Below, piece after piece: positions 16,270 to 24,033 of a DNA stretch of 57,347 bases. Where the stretch lies: the NCBI GenBank assembly GCA_021796445.1, contig JAKACB010000002.1:1-57347 (forward strand), in the 5' to 3' direction. The position numbers and the translations under genes were made by a program. Numbering within the stretch: the first letter of the stretch is position 1; every line of letters starts with the position of its first letter. The DNA is from Nanobdellota archaeon (lineage in GTDB: Archaea; Nanoarchaeota; Nanoarchaeia; Parvarchaeales; Parvarchaeaceae). The notes beneath the pieces are model-generated. The model searched no databases and was not told the origin of the DNA. It saw nothing but the letters and a program-made list of their open reading frames with translations.

Positions 16270-16671
16270 ATGATAAACGCTGAAATAAAAGAATATTCTC
16301 CAGGAAAGTGCAATATAGGGCCCAAGGAAATCCGGAAAAGGTACCTGGCAGGGTTTTTAGGATTCATTGTTGCTGCAATACTTTTTGTCTTTCTTTCATT
16401 TTTTAGGGTAGGTTACTTACTCTTTATAATATTGATATTCCCCCTGTTTTTGGGGTTTATAGGTTTTTATCAGGGATACAAAAAGTTTTGTGTTGCAAAT
16501 GCCATCGCAGGCATTTATGTATTTTCTGATACTAAAAAAGGCTCAATAAAGGACAAGAAATCACACAGAATTGACTTAAAGAAAGCGCTCACCTTAATAA
16601 CATACTCATTTATATCTGCCGCAATGCTTACAATGGTTATAACCTTAATTGTGTATTACCTGGTGATTTGA
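16270..16671 (+). CDS. Small membrane protein with CNIG motif, upstream of cassette copy 3
   Basis: 133 residues. A hydrophilic N-terminus carries GKCNIGPKEIRKRY, then there are two close helices (about 28-72), a cytoplasmic loop rich in Lys and Asp (SDTKKGSIKDKKSHRIDLKKA), and a last helix (about 108-132). The Cys-Asn-Ile-Gly-Pro segment looks like a functional site, but I cannot name the family. Its stop overlaps the next start (TGATG), so it is coupled to the third copy of the two-gene membrane cassette and may be an extra subunit. Confidence 0.7.
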   Translation: MINAEIKEYSPGKCNIGPKEIRKRYLAGFLGFIVAAILFVFLSFFRVGYLLFIILIFPLFLGFIGFYQGYKKFCVANAIAGIYVFSDTKKGSIKDKKSHRIDLKKALTLITYSFISAAMLTMVITLIVYYLVI

Positions 16672-17036
16672 TGTTATATATTAAAACAACGGAAGAAATA
16701 ATTTTTGGGTTACTTAGCATACTTGGGGTTTTTGCAGTTTACTACAGTCTAATAATATCGAGAGCGTTGATAAAACATAAAAAAGACAGAGCACCTCTGC
16801 TAAGCTATCTTCTAAACCCGGAGAGGATAAGAACTCCCTATTTTGTATTTGCTGGTTTATTTGCATTCCTTACTGGTTTAATGGCTTTTTTGGACTTCAT
16901 TGATGGCGGGTTTAATCCAACAACAGCTTTGCAGTATTCTACATTCTTTTTTGGGTTTATTTTTGCAATAGTTACTGCGGTATTTATTATACTGGACATG
17001 CATTTTTGGTACACGAGGTTTAAAAGATTCATATGA
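16671..17036 (+). CDS. Membrane cassette copy 3, protein A (KHKKDRAPL family)
   Basis: 121 residues from the ATG at 16671; a TTG at 16668 is not needed. The topology matches the copies at 5887 and 7109: a first helix (about 10-32), the loop KHKKDRAPLLSYLLNP, two more helices (about 55-75 and 85-108), and the end FWYTRFKRFI. The stop codon overlaps the next gene by four bases (ATGA). This is the third occurrence of the A-B pair within 12 kb. Function unknown. Confidence 0.8.
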   Translation: MLYIKTTEEIIFGLLSILGVFAVYYSLIISRALIKHKKDRAPLLSYLLNPERIRTPYFVFAGLFAFLTGLMAFLDFIDGGFNPTTALQYSTFFFGFIFAIVTAVFIILDMHFWYTRFKRFI

Positions 17037-17428
17037 TAGAGAATGGAATTCTTGGCATAGTCGGAATTTTAACTGGTACAGTGATACTGATATCAACTTT
17101 AGGTTTTATTTATTTTATGCGTTCTGCATATAGGTATGGTTCCAGAGATGAAGCGAACAAATTTTTTGGTAGTTATATGTTCAATAACCCCAAAAGATAC
17201 ATAATAGCATTTTTGTTTTTAGTGTTAGCGGGCATGTCCTTGTCAATAGGGTTCATATTTGCATTTATAGCTAGCTTTTTTATGAGTCCATTGGTCATAT
17301 GGGAACTTCTTAGCTCCGTTTCCCTTATTGCGCTTGCGGGTTTTTTCGTAACATTTACAAGCATAGATCATCCAAAATCTTTTCTAAACTATATAGCATT
17401 TCTAAAGGCAAAAAATAAAAAGAAGTAG
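17033..17428 (+). CDS. Membrane cassette copy 3, protein B
   Basis: 131 residues, starting inside the stop of the preceding gene. Three helices are seen (about 6-28, 55-82 and 86-108). The loop between the first two (YRYGSRDEANKFFGSYMFNNPKRY) is longer than in copies 1 and 2 but keeps the Asn-Pro and basic character, and there is a lysine-rich tail (KAKNKKK). The gene is followed by a T tract. Function unknown. Confidence 0.75.
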   Translation: MIENGILGIVGILTGTVILISTLGFIYFMRSAYRYGSRDEANKFFGSYMFNNPKRYIIAFLFLVLAGMSLSIGFIFAFIASFFMSPLVIWELLSSVSLIALAGFFVTFTSIDHPKSFLNYIAFLKAKNKKK

Positions 17429-17450
17429 TTTTTTGTTTTTAATTACAGTT
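17429..17450 (+). terminator. T-rich terminator after cassette copy 3
   Basis: The sequence ttttttgtttttaatt directly follows the stop at 17428, a likely oligo-T terminator before the glycerol operon. Confidence 0.4.
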
Positions 17451-17486
17451 AGATAGCGTTAAATTCTTTAAAGTAGTAGAATTTAA

Positions 17487-18218
17487 ATGGAACTGCCATT
17501 AGTTTATGGACACAGGGGAGCAGCAATAGAAGCTCCTGAGAATACATTGCCTTCGTTTAAAATTGCTAAAAAACTGGGAGTTTACGGTGTAGAGATGGAT
17601 CTGCACACAAGCAAAGACGGAGAATTAATCGTAATGCATGACGAAACTTTAGATAGAACAACCAATGGTAAAGGCTTGATTCATTCGCACACTCTTGAAG
17701 AGATTAAAAAGCTTGATGCAGGCTTCAAGTTCGGTAAGAAATGGAAAGGAACAAGAGTTTCTACATTAAGGGAAGTTTTTGAAGGATTGGGAAGAATAAA
17801 CTATTATCTGGAAATAAAACAAAGTTCAAAGGTTTATCCGGGGATAGAAGAAAAGATGTTGGATTTAATAGACGAGTTTAATCTGAAGAAAAACGTTCAA
17901 ATAATATCGTTTGACTTCGATTCTTTGGAAATCGTAAGAAAATTGGACAAAACAATTAGAACCGGTTTACTTTACACAGGTAAATCCTCTTGGTTTATAG
18001 ATATAGCTAAAAATCTTAAAATAAATTTTTTGCAGCCGGCATTTAACTTAATTTATCAAGATGACATAGAAATTGCAAGGAAAAATGGCTTTGAAGTTGC
18101 TGCTTGGACAGTAGATACCGTTGAGGACATAAAAAGGGCAATAGATTTAAAAGTAGACAGCATAACTTCAAACGATCCAAGACTTGTACTGCGTACACTT
18201 AAAAAGTATGCAAAATGA
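17487..18218 (+). CDS. ugpQ: Glycerophosphodiester phosphodiesterase
   Basis: Splits glycerophosphodiesters (deacylated phospholipid headgroups) into glycerol-3-phosphate and an alcohol. The active site is complete: YGHRGAAIEAPENT (His9, Arg10, Glu18), GVEMDLHTSKDG (Glu36, Asp38) and VMHDETLDRTT (His51), with a later EIKQ. The 243 residues form a lone TIM barrel and no signal peptide is seen, so it acts in the cytosol. It opens an operon with glycerol kinase, whose start overlaps its stop by 11 bases, and an MFS transporter. The substrate is probably imported lipid debris. Confidence 0.93.
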   Translation: MELPLVYGHRGAAIEAPENTLPSFKIAKKLGVYGVEMDLHTSKDGELIVMHDETLDRTTNGKGLIHSHTLEEIKKLDAGFKFGKKWKGTRVSTLREVFEGLGRINYYLEIKQSSKVYPGIEEKMLDLIDEFNLKKNVQIISFDFDSLEIVRKLDKTIRTGLLYTGKSSWFIDIAKNLKINFLQPAFNLIYQDDIEIARKNGFEVAAWTVDTVEDIKRAIDLKVDSITSNDPRLVLRTLKKYAK

Positions 18219-19707
18219 TAAATATGTCGCAGCAGTAGATCAAGGAACGACTGGCACGAAATGTTTAATATTTGACATAAACGGAAAGGTTATCAGCAAA
18301 GCATATAAAAGACACAGGCAAATCCTGCCAAAGGAAGGCTGGGTAGAGCATGATCCTTTGGAAATACTAAGCAATGTCAAATTTGTTTTAAGCTCTGCCA
18401 TTAATTCAGCAAAGCTAGAAGCTAAAGATATCACTGCAGTAGGAATAAGCAATCAAAGGGAAACTACAGTACTGTGGGATAAGAAAACTGGAATGCCGTT
18501 AAGCAATGCAATAGTGTGGCAGGATTTGCGTACTCAAGACATAATAAAAAAGATTAAGGATAATCGCAATGAAAAAGAAATAGAGCAAAAAACTGGTCTA
18601 AAAATGAGCGCTTATTTCTCTGCTTCCAAGATAAAGTGGTTAATTGATAACTCTGATAAAATAAAGAGACTATTAGCAGAAAAGCGCGTATTAGCAGGCA
18701 ATATCGACAGCTGGCTTATATGGAAATTAACTAGTGAAAAAAGGCATTTAACAGACTATACAAATGCATCAAGAACGTTGTTGATGAATTTAAGAACAAA
18801 GGAATGGGATTCGGATATGCTGGAAATTTTCAGGATACCTGAAGACATACTGCCAGAAATAAAACCTTCCATAAATAACGAAGGATTTGGAACCATTAAT
18901 TATAGTAATTTTAAGGGCGTTAGAATAACAGGGGTGCTAGGAGACCAGCAGGCAGCTCTGCTTGGGGAAAGAGCGATTTCCGATTCTGATATAAAGGTTA
19001 CGTATGGAACAGGCAGCTTCATACTTCAAAACACTGGCAGAAAAATAAAGAGGCAAAAAGGACTTTTGACAACCTGCGCTTACGGTGCCAGCAAAAATGA
19101 CTGCAATTACGCATTGGAAGGCTCAGTACCAATATCAGGAGAAATATTTGATTGGCTGGAAGAATTAGGTGTAATGAAATCCTTCTCAGAGATTAAAGAT
19201 GCAATAGCTTCTGGTCTGGATATAAATCTTTTCTTAGTGCCTGCATTCAGCGGGTTGTTCTCCCCGTACTGGGATGAATCTGCAAGAGGCATAATCATAG
19301 GGCTGACAAGGAAATCCAACAGGCTTGATTTCATAAAAGCCGCAGCATACTCAATATGCCTGCAGGTTGTTGATATAATAAAAAGAATGGAAAACTTAAA
19401 TGATAAAATAAATGTCGATGGCGGGGTTGCAAGCAATGATTACATAATGCAGTTGCAGGCGAATCTGCTTGAAAAACGGATATATAGGTCGGATTTAGTG
19501 GAAGAAAGCGCATTTGGCGCAGCGCTATCGGCAGGAATATCCTCTGGCATATGGAACTTCAACAGCATAAAAAATTTAAATAGGTCTGGCAGGTATTTTT
19601 ATCCAAAAGTGGACAGTAAAATCTATAATTTGATATATAGTAAATGGGTTGATGCAGTGAAAAGATCAAGGAATTGGAACAAAAGCTTTAAATATAACAA
19701 AAATTAG
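18208..19707 (+). CDS. glpK: Glycerol kinase
   Basis: Phosphorylates glycerol to sn-glycerol-3-phosphate with ATP. The FGGY-kinase signatures are AVDQGTTGTKCLIFD at the N-terminus, GISNQRETTVLWD, IVWQDLRT, GVLGDQQAALLGE, and a nucleotide site VTYGTGSF...DGGVASNDY. Starting from the ATG at 18208 gives 499 residues, the normal length; the frame extends to a TTG at 18184, which would add eight unusual residues. The start overlaps the phosphodiesterase stop by 11 bases, and the transporter follows by eight bases. Confidence 0.94.
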   Translation: MQNDKYVAAVDQGTTGTKCLIFDINGKVISKAYKRHRQILPKEGWVEHDPLEILSNVKFVLSSAINSAKLEAKDITAVGISNQRETTVLWDKKTGMPLSNAIVWQDLRTQDIIKKIKDNRNEKEIEQKTGLKMSAYFSASKIKWLIDNSDKIKRLLAEKRVLAGNIDSWLIWKLTSEKRHLTDYTNASRTLLMNLRTKEWDSDMLEIFRIPEDILPEIKPSINNEGFGTINYSNFKGVRITGVLGDQQAALLGERAISDSDIKVTYGTGSFILQNTGRKIKRQKGLLTTCAYGASKNDCNYALEGSVPISGEIFDWLEELGVMKSFSEIKDAIASGLDINLFLVPAFSGLFSPYWDESARGIIIGLTRKSNRLDFIKAAAYSICLQVVDIIKRMENLNDKINVDGGVASNDYIMQLQANLLEKRIYRSDLVEESAFGAALSAGISSGIWNFNSIKNLNRSGRYFYPKVDSKIYNLIYSKWVDAVKRSRNWNKSFKYNKN

Positions 19708-19715
19708 ATTTTAAT

Positions 19716-21137
19716 ATGCAAAGTAACGCTGAAAACGTTCATGTACCGAGACGTTCTGTAATAACTACTCTTTCAGCGATGGGTTATTTTCTTGACGGTT
19801 ATGATCTTAGCGTAATATCAGTTTTCACATTGGTCTTAGTAACCTATAAAATCTTTCAGTATTCTGCACTTACAGAGTCACTAGTTTCAGGCGCAGCTTT
19901 GCTTGGAGCGTTTGTAGGGGCAGTTCTCTTTGGTCATTACGCAGATAGAATCGGTAGGAGATATCTTTATATTTTAGACCTTATCTTCTTTGCGGTTTTT
20001 GCAATATTATCAGCATTATCAACAAATATAACAGAAATGATAATCTTCAGGTTTTTCGTTGGCTGGGGAGTAGGAGCAGACTATGCATTAAGCCCAGTTT
20101 ACACTACAGAGATGTACCCTAACAAGAAAAGAGGAGCAGGTTACGGTTGGGTATGGACATTCTGGAGCATAGGAGCAGCCGTTTCATTCATTTTAGGCTA
20201 CGTATTCTTCTTACATGATCCATTAACAAGCTGGAGATGGGTTTTAGGTTTAGGTTCAATACCTGCTATCATAACTGTAATACTTAGGACAAGAATGCCT
20301 GAATCAGCAAGATGGAAGTTAATAGATGAAGGAAAGGCAAATGATAAGAACGTAAAGACTGTAGCTCAAAAGATTGGAATGACACCGCAGGATATTAAAG
20401 CCATACTGTCTGAAAGACAGAAAGAAGCAAACATTGCGGCAGGTTCATTTGCAGCACTATTCAAAGGGGAATACGGTAAAAGAACTGCAGTTGTCTGGAC
20501 TCAGTGGATAATATACGATTTAGCTGGCTATGGGATAGGTTTGTATTCACCATTAATACTGAAAGGGCTGGGGGTAGCCGGTTCAACATCTCTTTTGTAT
20601 TCATTTATATTTTACATGCCGATAGGCTTCTTGGGAGCGTTCGGTGCAGTGATGCTTAATGACAAGATCGGAAGAAGGCCATTGCAGGCATTGGGCTTTG
20701 CAGGAATGGCCGTAGCCATGCTTTTATTCTTCATAGCTGCGACAGCAGCGGCTTCAATTGCCATAACTATAGGTATAATAGCATTCATATTCGATTACGG
20801 ACTTGGTAATTTAGGACCAGGAAATACAATGGGTTTGTATGCAATAGAGCTTTTGCCTACAAAATTAAGGTCTTCATCAATGGGTAGCGCTACCGGAATA
20901 ACTAGAATTGCATCATTCGCATCGGCTTTTCTGTTTCCTTACTTGACGCTTACAATAGGTAAATCAGGGTTCTTCTTTATACTACTAGCATTGATGTTAT
21001 TTGTATTCTTCTTCACAGTATTCTTCACACCAGAGACAAAGGGCTTGACATTGGAAGAGATAGCAATAGCCTCCTACAAGCACGTGCATGGGGTTCCAAA
21101 ATTAGTTATGCCTAACAAGGGCAAGTCTAAAAAGTGA
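19716..21137 (+). CDS. MFS transporter, PHS/sugar-porter type
   Basis: 473-residue, 12-helix major facilitator. The loop after helix 2 carries GHYADRIGRR (the MFS D-x-x-G-R-R motif), and the second half repeats it as NDKIGRRP. The N-terminal pattern GYFLDGYDLSVISV and the C-terminal PETKGLTLEEI are those of phosphate:H+ symporter and sugar-porter relatives. Its place behind the phosphodiesterase and glycerol kinase genes suggests it imports glycerol, a glycerophosphodiester or phosphate; which of these is open. It is the last gene of the operon. Confidence 0.88.
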   Translation: MQSNAENVHVPRRSVITTLSAMGYFLDGYDLSVISVFTLVLVTYKIFQYSALTESLVSGAALLGAFVGAVLFGHYADRIGRRYLYILDLIFFAVFAILSALSTNITEMIIFRFFVGWGVGADYALSPVYTTEMYPNKKRGAGYGWVWTFWSIGAAVSFILGYVFFLHDPLTSWRWVLGLGSIPAIITVILRTRMPESARWKLIDEGKANDKNVKTVAQKIGMTPQDIKAILSERQKEANIAAGSFAALFKGEYGKRTAVVWTQWIIYDLAGYGIGLYSPLILKGLGVAGSTSLLYSFIFYMPIGFLGAFGAVMLNDKIGRRPLQALGFAGMAVAMLLFFIAATAAASIAITIGIIAFIFDYGLGNLGPGNTMGLYAIELLPTKLRSSSMGSATGITRIASFASAFLFPYLTLTIGKSGFFFILLALMLFVFFFTVFFTPETKGLTLEEIAIASYKHVHGVPKLVMPNKGKSKK

Positions 21138-21165
21138 TTTTTTATTTGATTTTAAAATTGAAAAG
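21138..21165 (+). terminator. T-rich terminator of the glycerol operon
   Basis: The tract ttttttatttgatttt follows the stop of the transporter gene, without a notable stem. Confidence 0.4.
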
Positions 21166-21199
21166 GCAGTGTTTTAATTTTTAAAGCTTAATGACTCCT

Positions 21200-21808
21200 T
21201 TATATTATTAGATTTAGCCTTATCCATTCAAGTATTTTTTTCTTGTAAATTTTTTCTCTTTCCTTGTCTACTTCATTAGCTATTTTCTTTTCTGCTCCTT
21301 TTGTAAGATTTACCAGTTTTTCGTTACTGGAGCTTTTGTTCATTACTTCTATTATCGCACCGGCTATGTCCGTATACTCATCCATCTTATCTTTCCAATA
21401 ATCCGGTAATTTATACGTAAGAATGGAATGCAGCATGTAAGAAAGCGTGGGTATGTGCATTTTGCCTACCTCTACGGATTTTTTCCATTTTGTGAATATT
21501 GAGTTAGGGGGAGGGAGGAGAAGCAGAAATTCAAAGTAACTTTGCAATGTATCAACCATCTTGCTGTCAAGCACCTCATACTGAAATCCATTATTTGTCA
21601 TTATAAGCATCCTTGGCTTCCTTTCCTCTAAATCTTTTATGTTTTTGGTTATATGTGTAAATGTGTCCTTTAACTTGTCATAATGATTATTTTCAGGATA
21701 AAAAAGCCGCTTTCTGTCTAGATAAAGAATCTTTATTCCCTGTGCGATATTTGCTCTTAAAAGAATGTCATCATCCACTTTTGGTTTTTCTTTTCTTTTA
21801 AATATCAT
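21200..21808 (-). CDS. Hypothetical protein, 202 residues
   Basis: Not recognised. The frame opens at 21850, but a TATA-like attaataaa sits about 28 bases before the ATG at 21808, so a leaderless start there is preferred; it also gives a charged N-terminus (MIFKRKEKPKVDDD). The protein is mostly helical, with many Lys, Asp and Leu, a proline run (LLLLPPPNSIF) near the middle, and a lysine-rich helix at the end. No membrane span or catalytic motif is seen. It is downstream of the DEAD-box gene on the same strand, 79 bases away. Confidence 0.6.
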   Translation of the reverse strand: MIFKRKEKPKVDDDILLRANIAQGIKILYLDRKRLFYPENNHYDKLKDTFTHITKNIKDLEERKPRMLIMTNNGFQYEVLDSKMVDTLQSYFEFLLLLPPPNSIFTKWKKSVEVGKMHIPTLSYMLHSILTYKLPDYWKDKMDEYTDIAGAIIEVMNKSSSNEKLVNLTKGAEKKIANEVDKEREKIYKKKILEWIRLNLII

Positions 21809-21887
21809 TATTATAATACAAAAAGCGGATTTATTAATCCTTCTGTTCAAACATTACTTGTTAGTCTACTGTTAGAATATAAAATGC

Positions 21888-23192
21888 TTAATCTTCCTTA
21901 AAATAATTGCGTTTGAATCTATTTTTTTTGAATCCAGAATAATGCCTATCATTATTAGTTCTGAATTCCTTCCTATATGGTTTGTTTCTGCTGAAATCTC
22001 TATTTGGGTTAAAATTACTTCTTCGTAATGCGCTTTCAACCTCGTGCCTAGAATCTCCTTTGTAAAGTTCATTTATCTTTTCTCTATAGGTAGAAAGATT
22101 AAATTCTATGTAAGAAAGTTTTATCTTAGCGTAGTTTTCTATCTCATAAACTAAGTATTTTTCTGAAGGAGTGAATATTGTAAATGCCCTTCCACTTTTT
22201 CCCATCCTTGCGCTTCTACCTACTCTGTGAACATATGCTTTTGGATCGGTCTCGGCGTCAAAATTTATTATGTCGGAAACATTATCTATGTCTAGCCCTC
22301 TTGCAGCCACATTTGTCGCTATTAGCATGTTTGTATTCTCTTTAAACATATTCAGAGAATGTTCCCTTCTGTTTTGGCTTAAACCCCCATGCATCAAAAC
22401 CGCCTTTATGTCCATGCTCTGCATCATAGAATGGATCCTTTCCGCATTTCGCTGAGTCTTACAGAATATTATCGCTTTTTCCGGTTTTTTCTCATCTAGA
22501 TATGCAAGCAATGTTGCAAATTTGTCGCTGCCATTTGCAATGGAATAGAAATGCTGTATTGTGCTTACTGTTACTTCTCCCGCGTCTATATTGACATTTA
22601 TTGGATTGTTAGTGTAGTTTAGGGTTATGTGTTTTATCTCCTCGGGGATAGTGGCAGAAAAGAACATGGTCTGTCTTTTCTTGGGTAATTTTGATAGTAT
22701 GTATTTAATGTCGTCTATGAATCCCATATCAAGCATGATGTCTACCTCATCCAAAACAAGGAATCTTATTGAGTTGGTAATCAGCTCGCCCCTTTTCATT
22801 AGGTCTATTATTCTACCAGGAGTTCCTATTATTATGTTTGCTCCGTTTCTTATCTCCCTTATCTGGTAATTTATCGAAGCCCCGCCATAAATTGTAACTG
22901 CCTTTAGCTGAAGGTGCTTTCCAATATCCCTTACAACATCTGTTACTTGAAGTGCAAGCTCTCTAGTGGGCGTTATTATCATCGCAGCCTCTTTTTCGCT
23001 CTTTTCAAGGCTATTTAATATGGGTATAACAAAAGCAGCGGTTTTTCCACTCCCAGTTTTGGATTTTACAACTACATCTTTGCCTTCCAGTTCCAGAGGA
23101 ATGGCCTGTTTTTGCACTTCAGTGGGTTCTTCAAACTTCATTTCATGCAATGCAGTTAATATCTCTTTTTTTAAATTCATCGAATCAAACAT
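21888..23192 (-). CDS. DEAD-box RNA helicase
   Basis: ATP-dependent RNA remodelling enzyme. The motifs occur in order: SKTGSGKT (Walker A, 44-51), PTRELA, GTPGR, VLDEVD (motif II, 148-151), FFSAT (motif III), and HRVGRSARMG (motif VI). Motif II reads DEVD instead of DEAD, a small but unusual change. After the two RecA domains comes a tail of about 45 residues rich in Arg, Asn, Lys and Phe, likely to bind RNA. The minus-strand TATA-like aatataaaac about 23 bases before the ATG suggests a leaderless start. It is divergent from a methyltransferase gene. Confidence 0.94.
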   Translation of the reverse strand: MFDSMNLKKEILTALHEMKFEEPTEVQKQAIPLELEGKDVVVKSKTGSGKTAAFVIPILNSLEKSEKEAAMIITPTRELALQVTDVVRDIGKHLQLKAVTIYGGASINYQIREIRNGANIIIGTPGRIIDLMKRGELITNSIRFLVLDEVDIMLDMGFIDDIKYILSKLPKKRQTMFFSATIPEEIKHITLNYTNNPINVNIDAGEVTVSTIQHFYSIANGSDKFATLLAYLDEKKPEKAIIFCKTQRNAERIHSMMQSMDIKAVLMHGGLSQNRREHSLNMFKENTNMLIATNVAARGLDIDNVSDIINFDAETDPKAYVHRVGRSARMGKSGRAFTIFTPSEKYLVYEIENYAKIKLSYIEFNLSTYREKINELYKGDSRHEVESALRRSNFNPNRDFSRNKPYRKEFRTNNDRHYSGFKKNRFKRNYFKED

Positions 23193-23235
23193 ATCTATTT
23201 ACAGTTTTATATTGATCTTTTGGTATAAATACACT

Positions 23236-23991
23236 ATGTATAGGAAAAATAGCGAAGAAATTATAAAAGAATGGTGGGATTCTGCTTCTGAGTATTACCA
23301 AAAAGAAATTTCCGCAGATAAGATGACAACTGTTCAATACGGCCCTTTTGGTTCCAGTGAAGAAAAATTAAAGTTAATTGGAAAGATAAGGGGCAAACAT
23401 GTTCTAGAGCTTGGGTGCGGCGGCGGGCAGGTATCAATAGCTCTGGCAAAGAAAGGGGCGGTATGCACAGGGATAGACATATCAAATAAACAGCTAGGAT
23501 TTGCAAGAGAGAACGCAAAAAAAGAGGGGGTAAAAGTTGAATTTCTCGAGCTTCCTTTTTCTCGCATAAATGAGTTAAAACCCAGGAAATTTGATGTTGT
23601 AATATCTGCAATGGCTTTGCAGTACTGTAAAGATCTTGGTTATCTGCTGAAAAGCGTTAGAGATTTACTGGCAAAGGATGGCATTTTCGTTTTTAGTATA
23701 GAGCATCCGTTTTATTTGCTTATTGATCCAAAAGATATGAAAATAAAGGAAAGCTACTTTGATTCCGGTCTGAAAATTAAAAAGGAGATATGGCCGGATA
23801 AGAGCATTCATTACTTTGCCCATTACGACAGAAAAGTGAGTGATATTGTGAATCTTATACTAGACTCTGGTTTAAAGCTTGAAAGAGTAATTGAGCCTTT
23901 TGACAAAGGAGATAAAATATGGGGCGTGGGTTACAGAAGGGCATTAGTAAATAAGATTGCACCTACCCTAATATTCAAATGCAGTAAATGA
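23236..23991 (+). CDS. Class I SAM-dependent methyltransferase
   Basis: Small-molecule or lipid-type methyltransferase. SAM-binding motif I is VLELGCGGGQVSIAL, then TGIDIS (acidic end of strand 2) and FDVVISAMALQYC (motif at strand 4). The frame is open back to 22966, but that stretch is antisense to the helicase gene; the ATG at 23236, about 28 bases after tttatattg, gives 251 residues and a normal start. The N-terminus IIKEWWDSASEYYQ resembles UbiE/Coq5-like enzymes that begin with a W-[DN]-x-x-A-x-x-[YW] segment. The substrate is unknown. Confidence 0.88.
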   Translation: MYRKNSEEIIKEWWDSASEYYQKEISADKMTTVQYGPFGSSEEKLKLIGKIRGKHVLELGCGGGQVSIALAKKGAVCTGIDISNKQLGFARENAKKEGVKVEFLELPFSRINELKPRKFDVVISAMALQYCKDLGYLLKSVRDLLAKDGIFVFSIEHPFYLLIDPKDMKIKESYFDSGLKIKKEIWPDKSIHYFAHYDRKVSDIVNLILDSGLKLERVIEPFDKGDKIWGVGYRRALVNKIAPTLIFKCSK

Positions 23992-24033
23992 GCCAGCAAT
24001 TAAAATTAAATACTGTAATTATCTATAAAAAGG

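Noticed and set aside
22966..23235. Extra 90 N-terminal codons of the methyltransferase frame
   Set aside because: This part is antisense to the DEAD-box gene, and the ATG at 23236 with a TATA about 28 bases before it gives a normal enzyme length.
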